This document shows positions 34,652 to 46,787 of a DNA stretch of 64,000 nucleotides, piece after piece (within the stretch, counting starts at the first letter, position 1; each line of letters begins with the position of its first letter). This DNA is from Eledone cirrhosa. Its lineage: Eukaryota > Mollusca > Cephalopoda > Octopoda > Eledonidae. A model generated the notes under the pieces. It made no database searches. It was not told the origin of the DNA and saw only the letters and a program-made list of their open reading frames with translations. The stretch lies in contig OZ024743.1 of the NCBI GenBank assembly GCA_964016885.1, forward strand, positions 127,825,365 through 127,889,364. The letters are read 5' to 3'. The position numbers and the translations under genes are program-made.

Positions 34652-34834
34652 TATATATAATGAAATAGATATGGTTTTATAAATATAGTTTCCATTTATT
34701 TAATATTGTATATATGTATATATATATTTTCGGTGCACCCGGCCGATTAACCCACCCGATATGCAAATTGGGCTACTCAGCCGTTAATATGCATAAGGTA
34801 AGTATATACGTTCAACAATCTGGCAGGAAGGTAT

Positions 34835-34877
34835 ACGTTGCTGACGATAGCTAATAAGCTTGAAACTAGTACAGCGT
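34835..34877 (+). ncRNA. Hammerhead ribozyme-like motif, best complete copy
   Basis: Stem I ACGTTG (34,835-34,840) with CAGCGT (34,872-34,877), six pairs with one G-U. CTGACGA 34,841-34,847. Stem II AGCT/AGCT, loop AATA. GAAAC 34,862-34,866. Stem III of two pairs (AC/GT) with loop TA. Cleavage predicted after A34,871. All invariant core bases are present. A two-pair stem III may need tandem or dimeric pairing to cleave well, as described for minimal PLE hammerheads. Confidence 0.7.
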
Positions 34878-35082
34878 TCCTTTGTCAGTGTTGAACAAAC
34901 GAGCAACGATGGTTGCTGGACACTACGGCTTAATACGGGATGTCTGTTTACAAACACACCGAGCATTATAATAACTGTTCGGTGAATCCATACGTACATA
35001 TATATATGTGTGCGTGTATGTATAAATATATATATACATACTACTGTATGTCTGTATACATATATGTATGTACGTGTACATA

Positions 35083-35472
<390 letters not shown>

Positions 35473-35479
<7 letters not shown>

Positions 35480-36235
35480 AAGGGGAAGTTAGAAATAGCA
35501 CGGAAAATATATTTAAGGGTCTGCTTTTCTTTTTTTATCCTTTCTTTGATTCGTTAAAGTGACATTATTGAACAAATGAGAGGGACAATTCTTTTTAAAA
35601 AAAAGTTTTTTCATGTATATAAATTATTACCTGTTTCGATGTATTATTAAAATTTATCTAATCAAATGTTGAGTATTAAAATAAAAAATTAAAAAGAATT
35701 AATAGGAGTTAAAAACTAAAAATTAAAGATTTAAAATTAAAATCAAATGTTGGAGTAAGTTTTTTTCCATCTTTCTTGCTCAAAATTTGGCTGGAGAATG
35801 AGTTCTTGTTAATAGAGAGGTGGCAGTGGAGATAGCAGCAGCTATGTTTCTTCACAGAACAAAGTTGTTTTTTGTGGACAAAGGAAACATTCTGTAAATA
35901 TGTGTGTATATCTGATTGTGTTAATTGACTGGTAAAAAGTTCAAAAGGGAATTGTAAGCTAGAGGTAAATTCTATGACAGCAGCAGGAGTGTAAGAGAAA
36001 TTCTATTATTGGAATATGGTTTTAGGGAGTGTGTGTATATATATATATATATATAGTGTGAGGGTGTATATATAACAATACACATATGTGTTTGTGTTTT
36101 ATTTCAGTATGTCATTTTTTTTCAATAATGCCATCTTTTCAATAATGTCACTTTGACGAATCAAAGAAAGGATGAAAAAAAGAAAAACAGACCCTTAAAT
36201 ATATTTTCCGTGCTATTTTCAACTTCACCTTTTCT
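35473..36235. mobile_element. Inverted-repeat element with 560-bp core
   Basis: Arms 35,484-35,573 and 36,136-36,226 are reverse complements (CGGAAAATATATTTAAGGGT on the left). The AT-rich core has no coding frame. On the minus strand near 35,630 it holds ACATCGAAACAGGTAATAAT, a possible hammerhead second half. Confidence 0.8.
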
Positions 36236-36367
36236 CTATATCCACAGTTTTGTATAGAACCTGACTTCCCCCTTCCTGTTCCCTATAACCATGACCAGTC
36301 CGAGCTGAAGATCCGCCTAAGGTGAAACAATTGTTCTCGGTATGGTGAACTAAATATTGTGTTGCTA

Positions 36368-36369
<2 letters not shown>

Positions 36370-36427
<58 letters not shown>
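36370..36427. repeat. (TA)n array
   Basis: Near-perfect run. Confidence 0.97.
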
Positions 36428-36431
<4 letters not shown>

Positions 36432-36568
36432 TAAATCTACCAATCAATGTTAGGGTCTAAACCGTATGAAGAACTCAATGTAATCCGTATGTAGAAGATG
36501 TCGTGAAGCAAAGTTTACAATACAAAATTTTCAACGATATAATTCATTGGATACAGAGTCAAAAATAG

Positions 36569-36671
36569 AAATATTAAAACAATGAAATTAAACACAAAAC
36601 GGTTAATTCATAGTAAAACTCATGAGTTTTACTATGAATTAACCGTTTTGTGTTTAATTTCATTGTTTTAA

Positions 36672-36675
<4 letters not shown>
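36569..36675. mobile_element. Perfect foldback, about 107 bp
   Basis: Centre at ACTCATGAGT (36,618-36,627). Arms of about 53 bp, bordered on the right by TA. Confidence 0.93.

Positions 36676-36713
<38 letters not shown>
36676..36713. repeat. (TA)n array
   Basis: Right border of the foldback. Confidence 0.95.
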
Positions 36714-36714
<1 letters not shown>

Positions 36715-36744
36715 GGTTCCGCTATAAACAGGGTACGGCGCGGT

Positions 36745-36988
36745 CAATTGGTCATATTTGTCTCATAACGCAACCATCCAGTTCCACATTGTGGGCGTGG
36801 TTAGGGGTTGGGAAGGGCATCCAGCATTCGTAAAAACAGCCTGAACGCGGTCCCGTTATGAGCAAGCTACGGCGTGGCCAAATGGCCAGATTTGTATCAT
36901 AATGTGGATGACCCATCTAACCAATGCAAAATACAAGCTTAAAAATATAGATGTTAAACGGTGATGATGATGATGATGATGATGATTA
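36745..36988 (+). mobile_element. SINE-like repeat with GAT tail
   Basis: GGGAAGGGCATCCAGC, ACCCATCTAACCAATGC and AGATGTTAAACGGTGATG leading into GAT units, the ending shared with 46.22-46.64 kb. Confidence 0.65.
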
Positions 36989-37162
36989 CACACACGTATA
37001 TACTTATATGGTTCTTCCCGTATCCGACATTTTGAAATGATTGTTCCCCTTAGATAGTTACAAAAACATATTTGAAGGTACATAACTCTTGTTTACTGCT
37101 GTTGTTTTTGTTGTTTCAATTATTTTTCTTCCTCAGCTCATGATTAATATAATTATATAATT

Positions 37163-37325
37163 GTTTTTACTTTTGGCACAAGGCCAGCAATTACTCCAGT
37201 GTATTACTAGTGCTTTATGTTATCGACCTACCTTATAAGGATGAAAGACAAAGTTAACCTTAGCGAGATTTGAACTCAGAACGTAAAAAGCATGACGTCC
37301 GACCCTCCACCGATACTGCCAAACC
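37163..37325 (-). mobile_element. SINE
   Basis: Minus copy from TTGTTTTTACTTTTGGCAC to CGATACTGCCAAACC, moderately diverged. Confidence 0.85.
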
Positions 37326-37328
37326 ATA

Positions 37329-37452
37329 TAATAATTGTTTCTACATTTGGCACAAGGCCAGCAATTATCCCAGTGATGACTGGTGCTTTATTTTATCGAT
37401 CCCGAAAGAATGAAAGGCATAGTTAACCTCGGCGGGATTTGAACTCAGTCTT
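37329..37452 (-). mobile_element. SINE 3' half
   Basis: ATTGTTTCTACATTTGGCAC to GGCGGGATTTGAACTCAG. Tandem to the previous copy. Confidence 0.85.
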
Positions 37453-37619
37453 TACCATAACTTGCAGCATATTCGTCGAGAAATAATTGTTTCTGTTCCA
37501 TAACTTTCTTGATTTGCTTTCTTCTTTTGAGATATCTCTGATCCATAGTTCTCGTAGTTTTCAAGAAAGTTATGGAACTCTGGAACTCTGAGAAAAAGTA
37601 TTAAAAGTGGACAATCTCA

Positions 37620-39261
37620 CCGACACAACATACGCCAGAACACGTGGCAACACAAACACTCATCTCACCTTGAATCAAAGAAGAACTACGGTAAGAACTC
37701 TTCGCTTTTTCTACAAAAACACCCTATCGCACACAACATGTACAAAAAGCACAAACATGATAGATATTCCTTTGACCAGACCATGAGAAGTGTTGACATT
37801 ATTTTGAAACCACTATGTATTCACATACCCAGTTTCATCCGGAATGATATCGACTTCCTGTCCCATCTTCCCAAAACCACGGAAACAAATTCACTTCTAC
37901 TTAGTTTTGATGTGGTAAGCCTTTACACCAACATTACACATGATTTAGGAATAAAGGCGGTTAAATACTGGGTGGAAAAACATAGAGAAGTGATTCCCAC
38001 CAGATTCACAGTGCCATTTATATTAGACGCAGTCAGACTTATTCTGGAAAACAACACTTTCTTCTTCAATGGAAAGAATTACATCCAAATTAGAGGCACA
38101 GCGATGGGAACGAAGTTTACTCTGTTTACGCGAACTCAGTAATGGGATACTTAGAACAATAACTCTACCAAGAAATAGAGGAAAAATATAGCACTGAATT
38201 TAGAAAGTACAATGAAAAGTCTTGGAAGAGATACCTTGACGACTGTTTCATCATCTGGACAGAATCTCTAGATACTCTGGATGAGTTCAATATTCTCCTG
38301 AATAACCTACACCCATCTCTCCAATTTACAAAAGAGATGAGTAGTACCAAATTACCATTCCTAGATATAATGGTAATCAAAAACGACACCACCATTACCA
38401 CGGATATATACTATAAACACACAGACACCCATCAATATTTGGATTTTAAGTCGTGCCATCCACCTCATACAAAACGCAACATCCCATACTGCCTAGCCAG
38501 AAGAATTTGTACCATTGTAGAAGATACGAATACCAGGAACAAACGCCTAACATAACTGAGAGAATTTTTGCTCAAACCAAAATACCCATCTCTACTTATA
38601 GAAAATAGCATACAGCGGGCTATAAAAATACCTATACAACAACTTAGGACAACCCAAGGAAGAAGAAACCAAGAACTGGTCATTCCATTTATAATGACAC
38701 ACAACCCATGTCACCAGAATATCTTCAACACTGCCAAAGCAAACCTACCGATCATTGCTCAAAGAAATGAATTAAAAGGTTTAATCACAGACCGAGCTTT
38801 GATTCTTAGTAAAAGACAGCCGAAAATTTTGAAGCAATTACTAACAAAGGCAAAGTTTAACCTTAACAACAAACTCTAAATGCAATGATAGTCGATGTGG
38901 CACATGTCAGTTCATACATACTGGTCAATATATGAACACAAAAACTGGAAAAATATTCCCAAATGCAAATATGAACTGCAAAAGCAGAAATCTAATTTAC
39001 TGCATTAAATGCCCGAATTGTGAAGAACTATATGTCGGTCAAACTGGAAATGCACTATCGGAATGTGCACGGGTGCACCGACAGCAAATCATAGACCCAA
39101 ATGTCCGTCAGATACCCCTGAGTAACCATCTAGCAACATGTGGTCAGAAAATATTTATAATATTTCCATTCTACAAACTACACAGCCCAAGTGAAATCAA
39201 GAGAAAAATTAAAGAAAAGAATTTTATTGATAAATTCCAACCCAAGCTAAATGAACAATAA
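37620..39261 (+). pseudogene. PLE reverse transcriptase plus GIY-YIG protein
   Basis: 37,738-38,142 holds LLLSFDVVSLYTNITHD (RT motif A region) and IQIRGTAMGTK. After a frameshift near 38,120, KSWKRYLDDCFIIWTES carries the YLDD catalytic pair. LPFLDIMVIKND and SCHPPHTKRNIPYCLARRI follow as the usual thumb-side blocks. Stops at 38,553-38,555 and 38,877-38,879 and another shift precede a zinc motif (SKCNDSRCGTC-like) and NLIYCIKCPNCEELYVGQTG, the GIY-YIG start, with a C-terminal KIKEKNFIDKFQPKLN. Few lesions suggest a fairly young copy. Confidence 0.88.
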
Positions 39262-39673
39262 TAATGCTTAGGGGTATTACTTCTACTATGACTACGCCTA
39301 CGATCAAGTCGACTACCACCAATAACAACAACAACAACAACAACAAAATAATAATAATAAAAGTGATGTTGATGTTGATGATTACTGAACATTTTTTATA
39401 AAAAACCTAGAAAATGCTATTTTCATCATTTCTAAAAATAGCAAAACAATTGATGCTTCGGATAGGGTCAAATAGAAGTCGTTAGACATGCTCAACCAAC
39501 CGTGACGCCTAAACCAATCAGCTTTAGTAATCTAGTGAAACCACACACCGATTGGTCGAAATACAGTTTGCAAAACTTAGCATTCTGTAGCCCCTTTTTA
39601 CTGTATATAAGGCACAGATTTTAGCCATCTCATTACAGTTGAAAACTGCAAACTTGACTGTCACCACTGAATA

Positions 39674-39712
39674 TGAACCTGAAGATTGCGAAAACATGAA
39701 AGTACTTGTTCA
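39674..39712 (+). ncRNA. Hammerhead-like motif in PLE 3 end
   Basis: Stem I TGAAC/GTTCA (five pairs), CTGAAGA (39,679-39,685), a weak short stem II in TTGCGAAAACAT, GAAAG, loop TA, site CTT with predicted cleavage after 39,707. It sits 125 bp before the element end. Stem II is poor, so activity is doubtful. Confidence 0.55.
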
Positions 39713-39826
39713 ATTAACATTTAACATTTAATATTCTACCATACTATTTTATTATAATATCATTATAATTTTAAAGGATTGTAAATAAAACGAGTAAATC
39801 AGACAAAGTTGGAATTCCTTTTATTA

Positions 39827-39831
<5 letters not shown>

Positions 39832-39859
<28 letters not shown>
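39832..39859. repeat. (TA)n array
   Basis: Terminates PLE 3. Confidence 0.9.
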
Positions 39860-39862
<3 letters not shown>

Positions 39863-40905
39863 TCATCATCATCATCATCATCATCATTTTACGTCCGCTT
39901 TTTCCTGCTTGCAAGGGTGGGACTGGTCCTATTCAGCACAGCATCTCCCCCACTTGTCACGGTCTTTCGTCATCTCCACCGTGAGCTTCAGCGATCTGAG
40001 GTCTGCTCTCACCACCTCCACCCATGTTTTTCGTGGTCTTCCTCTACTACGTCTTCCTTCACCTGGCATTTCTTGGCACTTCTTTACCCAGTGGTCATCC
40101 TCCATGCACATTACATGCCCATACCATCACAGTCTTCTCTCTCGCACACTACAACTTATCCCTCTTAAACATAGTTTCTCTCTCAACACATCCATGCTCG
40201 GTCGTTCACGCACATTGACATTGTACATCCAACGGAGCATACTTGCCTCATTTCTCTCCAGCCGTCGTATATCTTCTGCAGTTGCTGCCCATGTCTCACT
40301 ACCATGCAGAATCGCGCTCCTCACACAGGCATCATATAACCGGCCTTTCTTACGCAGGGAGAAACCCTTCTTCGTCTGCAGAGGAAGCAGCTCCCTAAAC
40401 TTTTTCAAACCGTCCTTATTCTAGATACTATGGCCTCGACCCCCCCCCCCCCCGCCCAATACATGCTAATCTCATCACTTAGGTACCGGAAGCTATCAAC
40501 CACTTCTATAGAACCCACCTGCATTTGAAAAATGTGTCTATCAATGCGACTTCTACTGTCAAATGCCCTGTACATCTACTGCATACGTAGTTTTCCCTAC
40601 CTGTTAGTTTGCTTGCTATCCCACTACATCTCTTACATAACCTAAGATCTGTATTGTGTACATTTTATAGAATTTATGCCAGTTACTTTTCGGCATATCC
40701 AACATACCCATTTCCCTGACAGAATCAGAGTTTTGTCTTCTCTTCTACTCATCAACACTTTTGTCTTAGCTAGGTTCACTCTCAGTCCTCTTAATTCCAA
40801 CTGCTGTTTCCATAACCAGAATTTACTCTCTAGCTCCTCTACTGATTCTACTATAAGAACCAGATCGTCAGCATAGAGAAGTTCCCATGGACAGCCAATT
40901 TTAAA
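39860..40905 (-). pseudogene. LINE reverse transcriptase C-terminal half
   Basis: Reading the minus strand from 40,905: WELLYADDLVLIVESVEEL (RT YADD intact), KTKVLMSRREDKTLI, a degenerate cysteine segment, then 40,408-40,127 KGRLYDACVRSAILHGSETW and RRLERNEASMLRWMY, and 40,111-39,929 DDHWVKKCQEM and RGRPRKTWVEVVRADLRSLK. The 3' end is an ATC/GAT array. This is a common invertebrate non-LTR element. Frameshifts are present. Confidence 0.85.
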
Positions 40906-40942
40906 CTATATATATATATATATGTAGGTATATATATATATG
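40906..40942. repeat. TA array
   Basis: Interrupted TA run. Confidence 0.9.
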
Positions 40943-40944
40943 TT

Positions 40945-41222
40945 GTTTTCTTGAGCAAGACACTTTATTTCACATTGGTCCAGTTTACTTAGCTGTATAA
41001 ATGAGATGATAGGACTGGGGTCCCTATCATTCCACTGCAAAGTGGTCGTGGAGGTGCCACGGCAAAAAAAGCACCCATCACTCACTGTAAATGAGGTTGG
41101 TGTTAAGAAAGGCATCCAGCTGTAGAAATCAAGCCAGAATCAGTTCCCGTCCCAACCTTGCAAGCAGGGAAAAACGGACGTAAAATGACGATGATGATGA
41201 TGATGATGATGATGATAATGAT
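40945..41222 (+). mobile_element. SINE, long type, with GAT tail
   Basis: Plus-sense copy matching the minus copy at 7.89 kb: GCAAGACACTTTATTTCACA, TGGGGTCCCTATCATTCC, GGCATCCAGCTGTAG, GACGTAAAATGACGATG. The tRNA head is missing. Confidence 0.82.
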
Positions 41223-41330
41223 ATATATATATATATATATATATAAGTATTGAAGTTTCCGTTGAAAATTGAAAAGGTCATAGGAGTGAAGAGTGCTCTA
41301 TGTAAGTACCAGAGCAAAATTTAATATATA

Positions 41331-41963
41331 ATAAACAATACAATATAATTACCTCATTACCAGAGGTTTCCCGAATAAGACGAATACGAAAGAAACGTCC
41401 TCATTCGTTCGTCGGACGAGGCAATATAAAACATAGTGAAATATTTGGAAAGTCTCATCAAGAAATGCAAAAAGATTTATATATATATAAATAAAAGTAA
41501 TGCAATAGATATATAAAATATATAAAAAAATATAAGGAAAAATAGTTAGGTGTGTGTATATGTATGTATATACACTCACAAATGTACATATTTCATATTC
41601 TGCTAGCCAGAGCTGTTGTGAATCTTTTTTCTGGATGTCGGAAGGATGCGACATGTGAGTAATAACGCGTTTTGAATTTGTCTTGTGTCACACCCACCTA
41701 CATTTGTGAGTGTATATACATACATATACACATACCTAACTATTTTTCCTTATATTTTTCCTTATATTTTTTTATATATTTTATATATCTATTGCATTAC
41801 TTTTATTTATATATATATAATTTTTTTTTGCATTTCTTCATGAGACTTTCCAAATATTTCACTGTTTTATATTGCCTTGTCCGACGAACGAATGAGGACA
41901 TTTCTTTCGTATTCGTCTTATTCGGGAAACCTCTGGTAATGAGGTCATTATATTGTATTGTTC

Positions 41964-41970
<7 letters not shown>
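41331..41970. mobile_element. Inverted-repeat element with 110-bp core
   Basis: Arms 41,331-41,590 and 41,700-41,970 pair (ACCAGAGGTTTCCCGAATAA block). The core contains TTCTGCTAGCCAGAGCTG. A TA array follows on the right. The two large frames in it are near mirror images and not genes. Confidence 0.9.

Positions 41971-42044
<74 letters not shown>
41967..42044. repeat. (TA)n array
   Basis: Between two inverted-repeat elements. Confidence 0.97.
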
Positions 42045-42049
<5 letters not shown>

Positions 42050-42693
42050 AGGTTAAGAATAACGTCCTCGAAAATGAAAGTGGATTTTCTGACAAGTGAA
42101 TGTGTTTTTATTTTTTTTACAGTGAAATTTACGATACACTCTTTGTTTATTTACAACAGGTCTCTATAGTGATATGGTGTTAATTAGTATTGCGTGTGTG
42201 ATTATTTTCTCTTATATATATATATATGTGTGGGTGTGTATATGTGTGTATATATATGTGTGTCTGTATGTATATATATATGTGTGTTTGTATATATATA
42301 TGTGTTTGTATCATCATCATCGTTTAGATGTTTTTGTAATATCTTTCCAAAGTTGGCACCAACTATAAACAAATTAAGGCCGGGTCATAAGAAGGACAGA
42401 GAATGATAAGGGATTTGGGTAAAAACATCTAAACGATGATGATGACACAAACACATATATATATACAAACACACATATATATATACATACAGACACACAT
42501 ATATATACACACATATACACACCCACACATATATATAAGAGAAAATAATCACACACGCAATACTAATTAACACTATAGAGACCTGTTGTAAATAAACAAA
42601 GAGTGTATCGTAAATTTCATTGTAAAAAAAAAAAACACATTAACTTGTCAGAAAATCCACTTTCATTTTCGAGGACCTTATTCTTAACCTATG

Positions 42694-42694
<1 letters not shown>
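42045..42694. mobile_element. Inverted-repeat element with 85-bp core
   Basis: Arms 42,045-42,335 and 42,420-42,694 pair from GGCATAGGTTAAGAATAACG to CATCGTTTAGATG. The core contains CCAAAGTTGGCACCAAC. The first 64 bp reappear alone at 42,730. Confidence 0.92.

Positions 42695-42729
<35 letters not shown>
42695..42729. repeat. (TA)n array
   Basis: Separates the element from its truncated copy. Confidence 0.95.
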
Positions 42730-43325
<596 letters not shown>

Positions 43326-43326
<1 letters not shown>

Positions 43327-43798
43327 CTGAAGGAGTGCTTTAACAGCATAAACTAAGGTTCACACAAACTTATAGGTATTTCAAAACAAAATAGGGTTCA
43401 CCAATATCTCATATATGTACTATTATATTACCCACCCTCTCAACACAATGGGGTTCAACCAAAACAATGTCTATTTCAATATCTCCACACACACACACAC
43501 ACTACAAAACAATGTACTTCTATATTATGAAGTGATACAGTCTTCTCCCCCCCCCCTACAACACAATAAGGTTCCCCACTACCTACTCCCTCTACAGCAC
43601 AATGGGGTTTTCTTTCAACACCAATTATTTGTTTACAGTTCTTCTTCCTGTCTTTAATGTCACTTTTTCTATTTTCTCATCAACACTTTCTCTCAAATAT
43701 TTCTCTTATTTCTTTTCTTTCCTCTTTCTCCTCTAATTATTTATCTATATCATCTCTCCCTTTCCTCCTCCTCTTTCTCTCTCTATATATATATTTTT
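43326..43798. other. Unassigned, degenerate ACAATGGGGTT repeats and CT-rich DNA
   Basis: CACAATGGGGTTCAACC-like units recur around 43,440, 43,560 and 43,600. Then CT-rich DNA. Confidence 0.5.
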
Positions 43799-43832
43799 AT
43801 ACACACACACACACACACACAAACACACACAT
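43799..43832. repeat. (CA)n
   Basis: Short CA array. Confidence 0.9.
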
Positions 43833-43856
43833 ATATATGCATACACTTGCATACAT

Positions 43857-44217
43857 ACATGGTGGCTGCCAACTCGTTTTCGAGTGCGGCCACAACTTTA
43901 TATCCATGTAGGAAACCCCCACCGATGCGCTGAACGAGTGTGACTTTTTAGTACAGCCAGCGACTTGAAAACTCTGGTACAAACACTACACTTGTGACAA
44001 TTATTGACACACAGTGCTGGGCCCATGGTACCATGTGACGACAAGTGCAGAGAGATCTCCAGATATAAAGCAATGCCTGTGCCGTGAAGCTTTTATAGTG
44101 AGCAAAGGCACTGCACAAAGTCAGTCCCACTCTCTTAACCAAGATGATATTTACCAAAAAGAAGAACAAGTCAACATCATTGGATACGATCGGGGTTGCA
44201 GGTGTTATATCAGAGTC
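43857..44217. repeat. Dispersed repeat H, copy 1
   Basis: About 360 bp almost identical to 45,452-45,812 (GGTGGCTGCCAACTCG to GGTGTTATATCAGAGT). It ends near a CATA tract. Minus and plus frames of about 110 codons in both copies have no known domain, so a repeat is favoured over a gene. Confidence 0.8.
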
Positions 44218-44239
44218 GGGTCGTTGGCGACTAAACTGG

Positions 44240-44350
44240 CATACATACATACACTCATACATACACACATACGCACACATACATACACACACATACACAC
44301 ATACATACATAGACACATACATACACACACACATATACATATACATATAT
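44240..44350. repeat. CATA/CACA microsatellite
   Basis: Degenerate CATACATA units after repeat H. Confidence 0.9.
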
Positions 44351-44364
44351 AGTATATCTCGTTA

Positions 44365-44462
44365 GTTATCTACCTACCTATCTACTTATTTGCCATCTAC
44401 CTATATATTTGTCTATCCATATATCTATCTACAAGTATATACCTACCTATCACTCTATCTCC
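44365..44462. repeat. CTAC/CTAT tetranucleotide repeat
   Basis: Degenerate CTACCTAT units. Confidence 0.8.
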
Positions 44463-44745
44463 CAGAGTTTTATAACATGATGAAGCCGAGATCTAACTTA
44501 CACTAATTCTAGCTGAACACTATCTTCAGAATGACAGCTCTTGAAAGAAAAAAAACCAGTTACATAGAAGGAATTTTTCTGTGAAATGATTTGATAAAAA
44601 TACAAACAGAAGATCGAAGAATGCCAAGCAAGGAATTGGTGGAATGAAGAACAGAATATTATTTTGCTACAAAGTATTTCACTCAAACATGAATGCCATA
44701 CTGAGTTGATTTTCTTAAACGTCTCTCATTATAAGTTCTTAGAAG
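44463..44745. other. Unassigned
   Basis: No exon or repeat recognised. Confidence 0.35.
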
Positions 44746-45012
44746 GATGATGGGTTGGCAGAATTATTACAGGGCAGGCAAAATACTTGATGGTATTTAT
44801 TCAGGCTCTGTACATCCTCAGTTCAAATCCCATCAAGTTCTTATTTGCCTTTCAGCCTTTGGTTACAAGTACAACTCATTTTTGCCAGCTGAGTGGACCT
44901 GAGCAATGTGAAATAAAGTGTCTTGCTTAAGGACACATCGTACCATTTGGACTGGAACTATGACCTTACGATCATAAGCGGAATACCCTAATCACTAAAT
45001 CATACGCCCTCA
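44746..45012. mobile_element. Two SINE pieces joined
   Basis: 44,746-44,865 is a plus SINE (ATGGGTTGGCAGAATTATTA, GTTCAAATCCCATC). 44,866-45,012 contains GTGAAATAAAGTGTCTTGC and a minus-sense tRNA-like head (CCTAATCACTAAATC). Confidence 0.65.
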
Positions 45013-45411
45013 CACACACATATATACATACATAATGACTGCACCTTAATTTAGCGAATTGCCATCACTAGACCTTTTTCTCAAACATGGATGGCATGAA
45101 AATGTCTTTATAGCCCCACCAAGGACTTAGATTCTTTTCTGCAGTGAAAGAAAAAAAAGGAGCCATGCTCACACAACACGCATGAACGTCGTTTAGATCA
45201 AATGATGCCTGTACTTGAAGCTTTTTTAAGTGAAGAAAGGCCTTGTACTGGACCAGTCCTACTTACTGAACAACAGTAACAGGTATCCAAAAAAGAACAG
45301 GTCATTAACTACCATCTCTTAGAATGATGTCCGAAAAAAACCTCAAGTCGCTCACTCCCAGTGGGCTAACCGTGTGCTTGGGCACCAAACTGTGTACTTT
45401 CATGTCCCCGC
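45013..45411. other. Partly shared repeat sequence
   Basis: About 45,200-45,280 (GAAGCTTTTTTAAGTGAAG, AAAGGCCTTGTACTGG) resembles segments near 12,080 and 16,370. The rest is unassigned. Confidence 0.4.
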
Positions 45412-45444
45412 GCATTATACATACATACATACATACATACATAT
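45412..45444. repeat. (CATA)n
   Basis: Short run before repeat H copy 2. Confidence 0.9.
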
Positions 45445-45451
45445 GCATAGA

Positions 45452-45812
45452 TATGGTGGCTGCCAACTCGTTTTCGAGTACGGCCACTACTTTATATCCA
45501 TGTAGGAGAACCCCTACCGATGCGCTGAACGAGTGTGACTTTTTAGTCCAGCCAGCGACTTGAAAACTCTGGTACAAACACTACACTTGTGACAATTACT
45601 GACACATAGTGCTGGGCCCATGTAACCATGTGATGACAAGTGCAGAGAGATCTCCAGATATAAAGCAATGCCTGTGCCGTGAAGCTTTTATAGTGAGCAA
45701 AGGCACTGCACAAAGCCAGTCCCACTCTCTTAACCAAGATGATATTTACCAAAAAGAAGAACAAGTCAACATCATTGGATACCATCAGGGTTGCAGGTGT
45801 TATATCAGAGTT
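45452..45812. repeat. Dispersed repeat H, copy 2
   Basis: Same orientation as copy 1, about 1.6 kb away. Only a few substitutions differ (for example GGTACC against GTAACC near the middle). Confidence 0.8.
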
Positions 45813-45832
45813 TGTATATACATATATATACA

Positions 45833-45856
45833 AACATACATACATACATACATACA

Positions 45857-45945
<89 letters not shown>
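45833..45945. repeat. CATA then (TA)n
   Basis: Long microsatellite. Confidence 0.96.
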
Positions 45946-45946
<1 letters not shown>

Positions 45947-46214
45947 TATATAAATATATATATATATAATTTAGGTCAATAAACAATAATATTGACCTTG
46001 CTACTCAATGAAAAATTGTTGTGAAAAGAACACTAATTCAGAGCACAGGCATAAAACAAGGCATAAAAAAGGGATTAGTAAGTGGAGGTGGGTGTTCTAA
46101 AAGTACAGTAGCCAGAATGAGAAGGAGATGGAAGAAGTTCAGGGAGCTGCTAGCTACAAATGGCTTTTCCCTCAAAATGCCCCTATAATAGCTCCCTCCC
46201 TCCCAATCCCCACA
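45946..46214. other. Unassigned
   Basis: No feature recognised. Confidence 0.35.
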
Positions 46215-46640
46215 CACCTCCCAAGCCCACATTGTAAAGTGGTTGTAGTGGTGACCACTCCTCACACAAGCCCATATACCCACCACCCCAATCCTCACAC
46301 ACCTCCCCCACATGATCCCCTAGCACACTGTAAAGTGGTTGTGATGGTGACACAACAAAAAGCGCCTAGCCCACACTGTAAAGTAGTTGTGTCGGTATCC
46401 TGACAAAATGCACCCAGCCCACACTGTAAGATAGTCATGTGGTTGTCATGACAAAAAGCCTTCAGTACACACTGTAAATGTGGTTAGTGTTAGGAAGGGC
46501 ATCCAGCCATAGAAATCAAGCCAAAATTAGTTCTGTATGAGCAAGATGTGATCATCTGACCTGGCTTATCTCACAATGGGACAACTCGTTTAACCCATGC
46601 TAGTGTGGAAAAATGGATGTTAAATGGAGATGATATGTAT
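46215..46640 (+). mobile_element. SINE-like repeat with internal tandem units
   Basis: CACACTGTAAAGTGGTTGT-type units of about 55 bp occur four to five times. Then GGAAGGGCATCCAGCCATAG and ATGGATGTTAAATGGAG form the tail. Relatives lie at 36.75, 49.86 and (inverted) 46.79 kb. Confidence 0.7.
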
Positions 46641-46787
46641 ATATGTATATATGTATATATGTATATATGTATGTATATGTTTTTTATTATGGCTAAGTGA
46701 GGAGCCTTGCTACTCTGGTGTTTCACCTGTATACTCACAGGATACTTACTCTATAGATCTTGTGAGCATATATATATATATATATAT

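Larger units (their letters stand above)
34366..34704. mobile_element. Foldback related to 31.1 kb
   Basis: Near-perfect palindrome centred near 34,535. The arms share block order with the 31.1 kb foldback (ATATTTATAAAACCATAT, ACAAAATACAATAT) but differ throughout, so they are old relatives rather than a recent copy. Confidence 0.92.
37600..39832 (+). mobile_element. Penelope-like element 3, nearly whole
   Basis: The best-preserved PLE of the window. Coding blocks run 37.62-39.26 kb, then a 570-bp 3' end with a hammerhead motif, ending at a TA array. The 5' part is truncated or lost behind SINEs. Confidence 0.88.

Noticed and set aside
43948..44352. Overlapping 110-130-codon frames as a host gene
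   Set aside because: Frames are open on both strands, are copied in the repeat at 45.45 kb, and run into CATA repeats.
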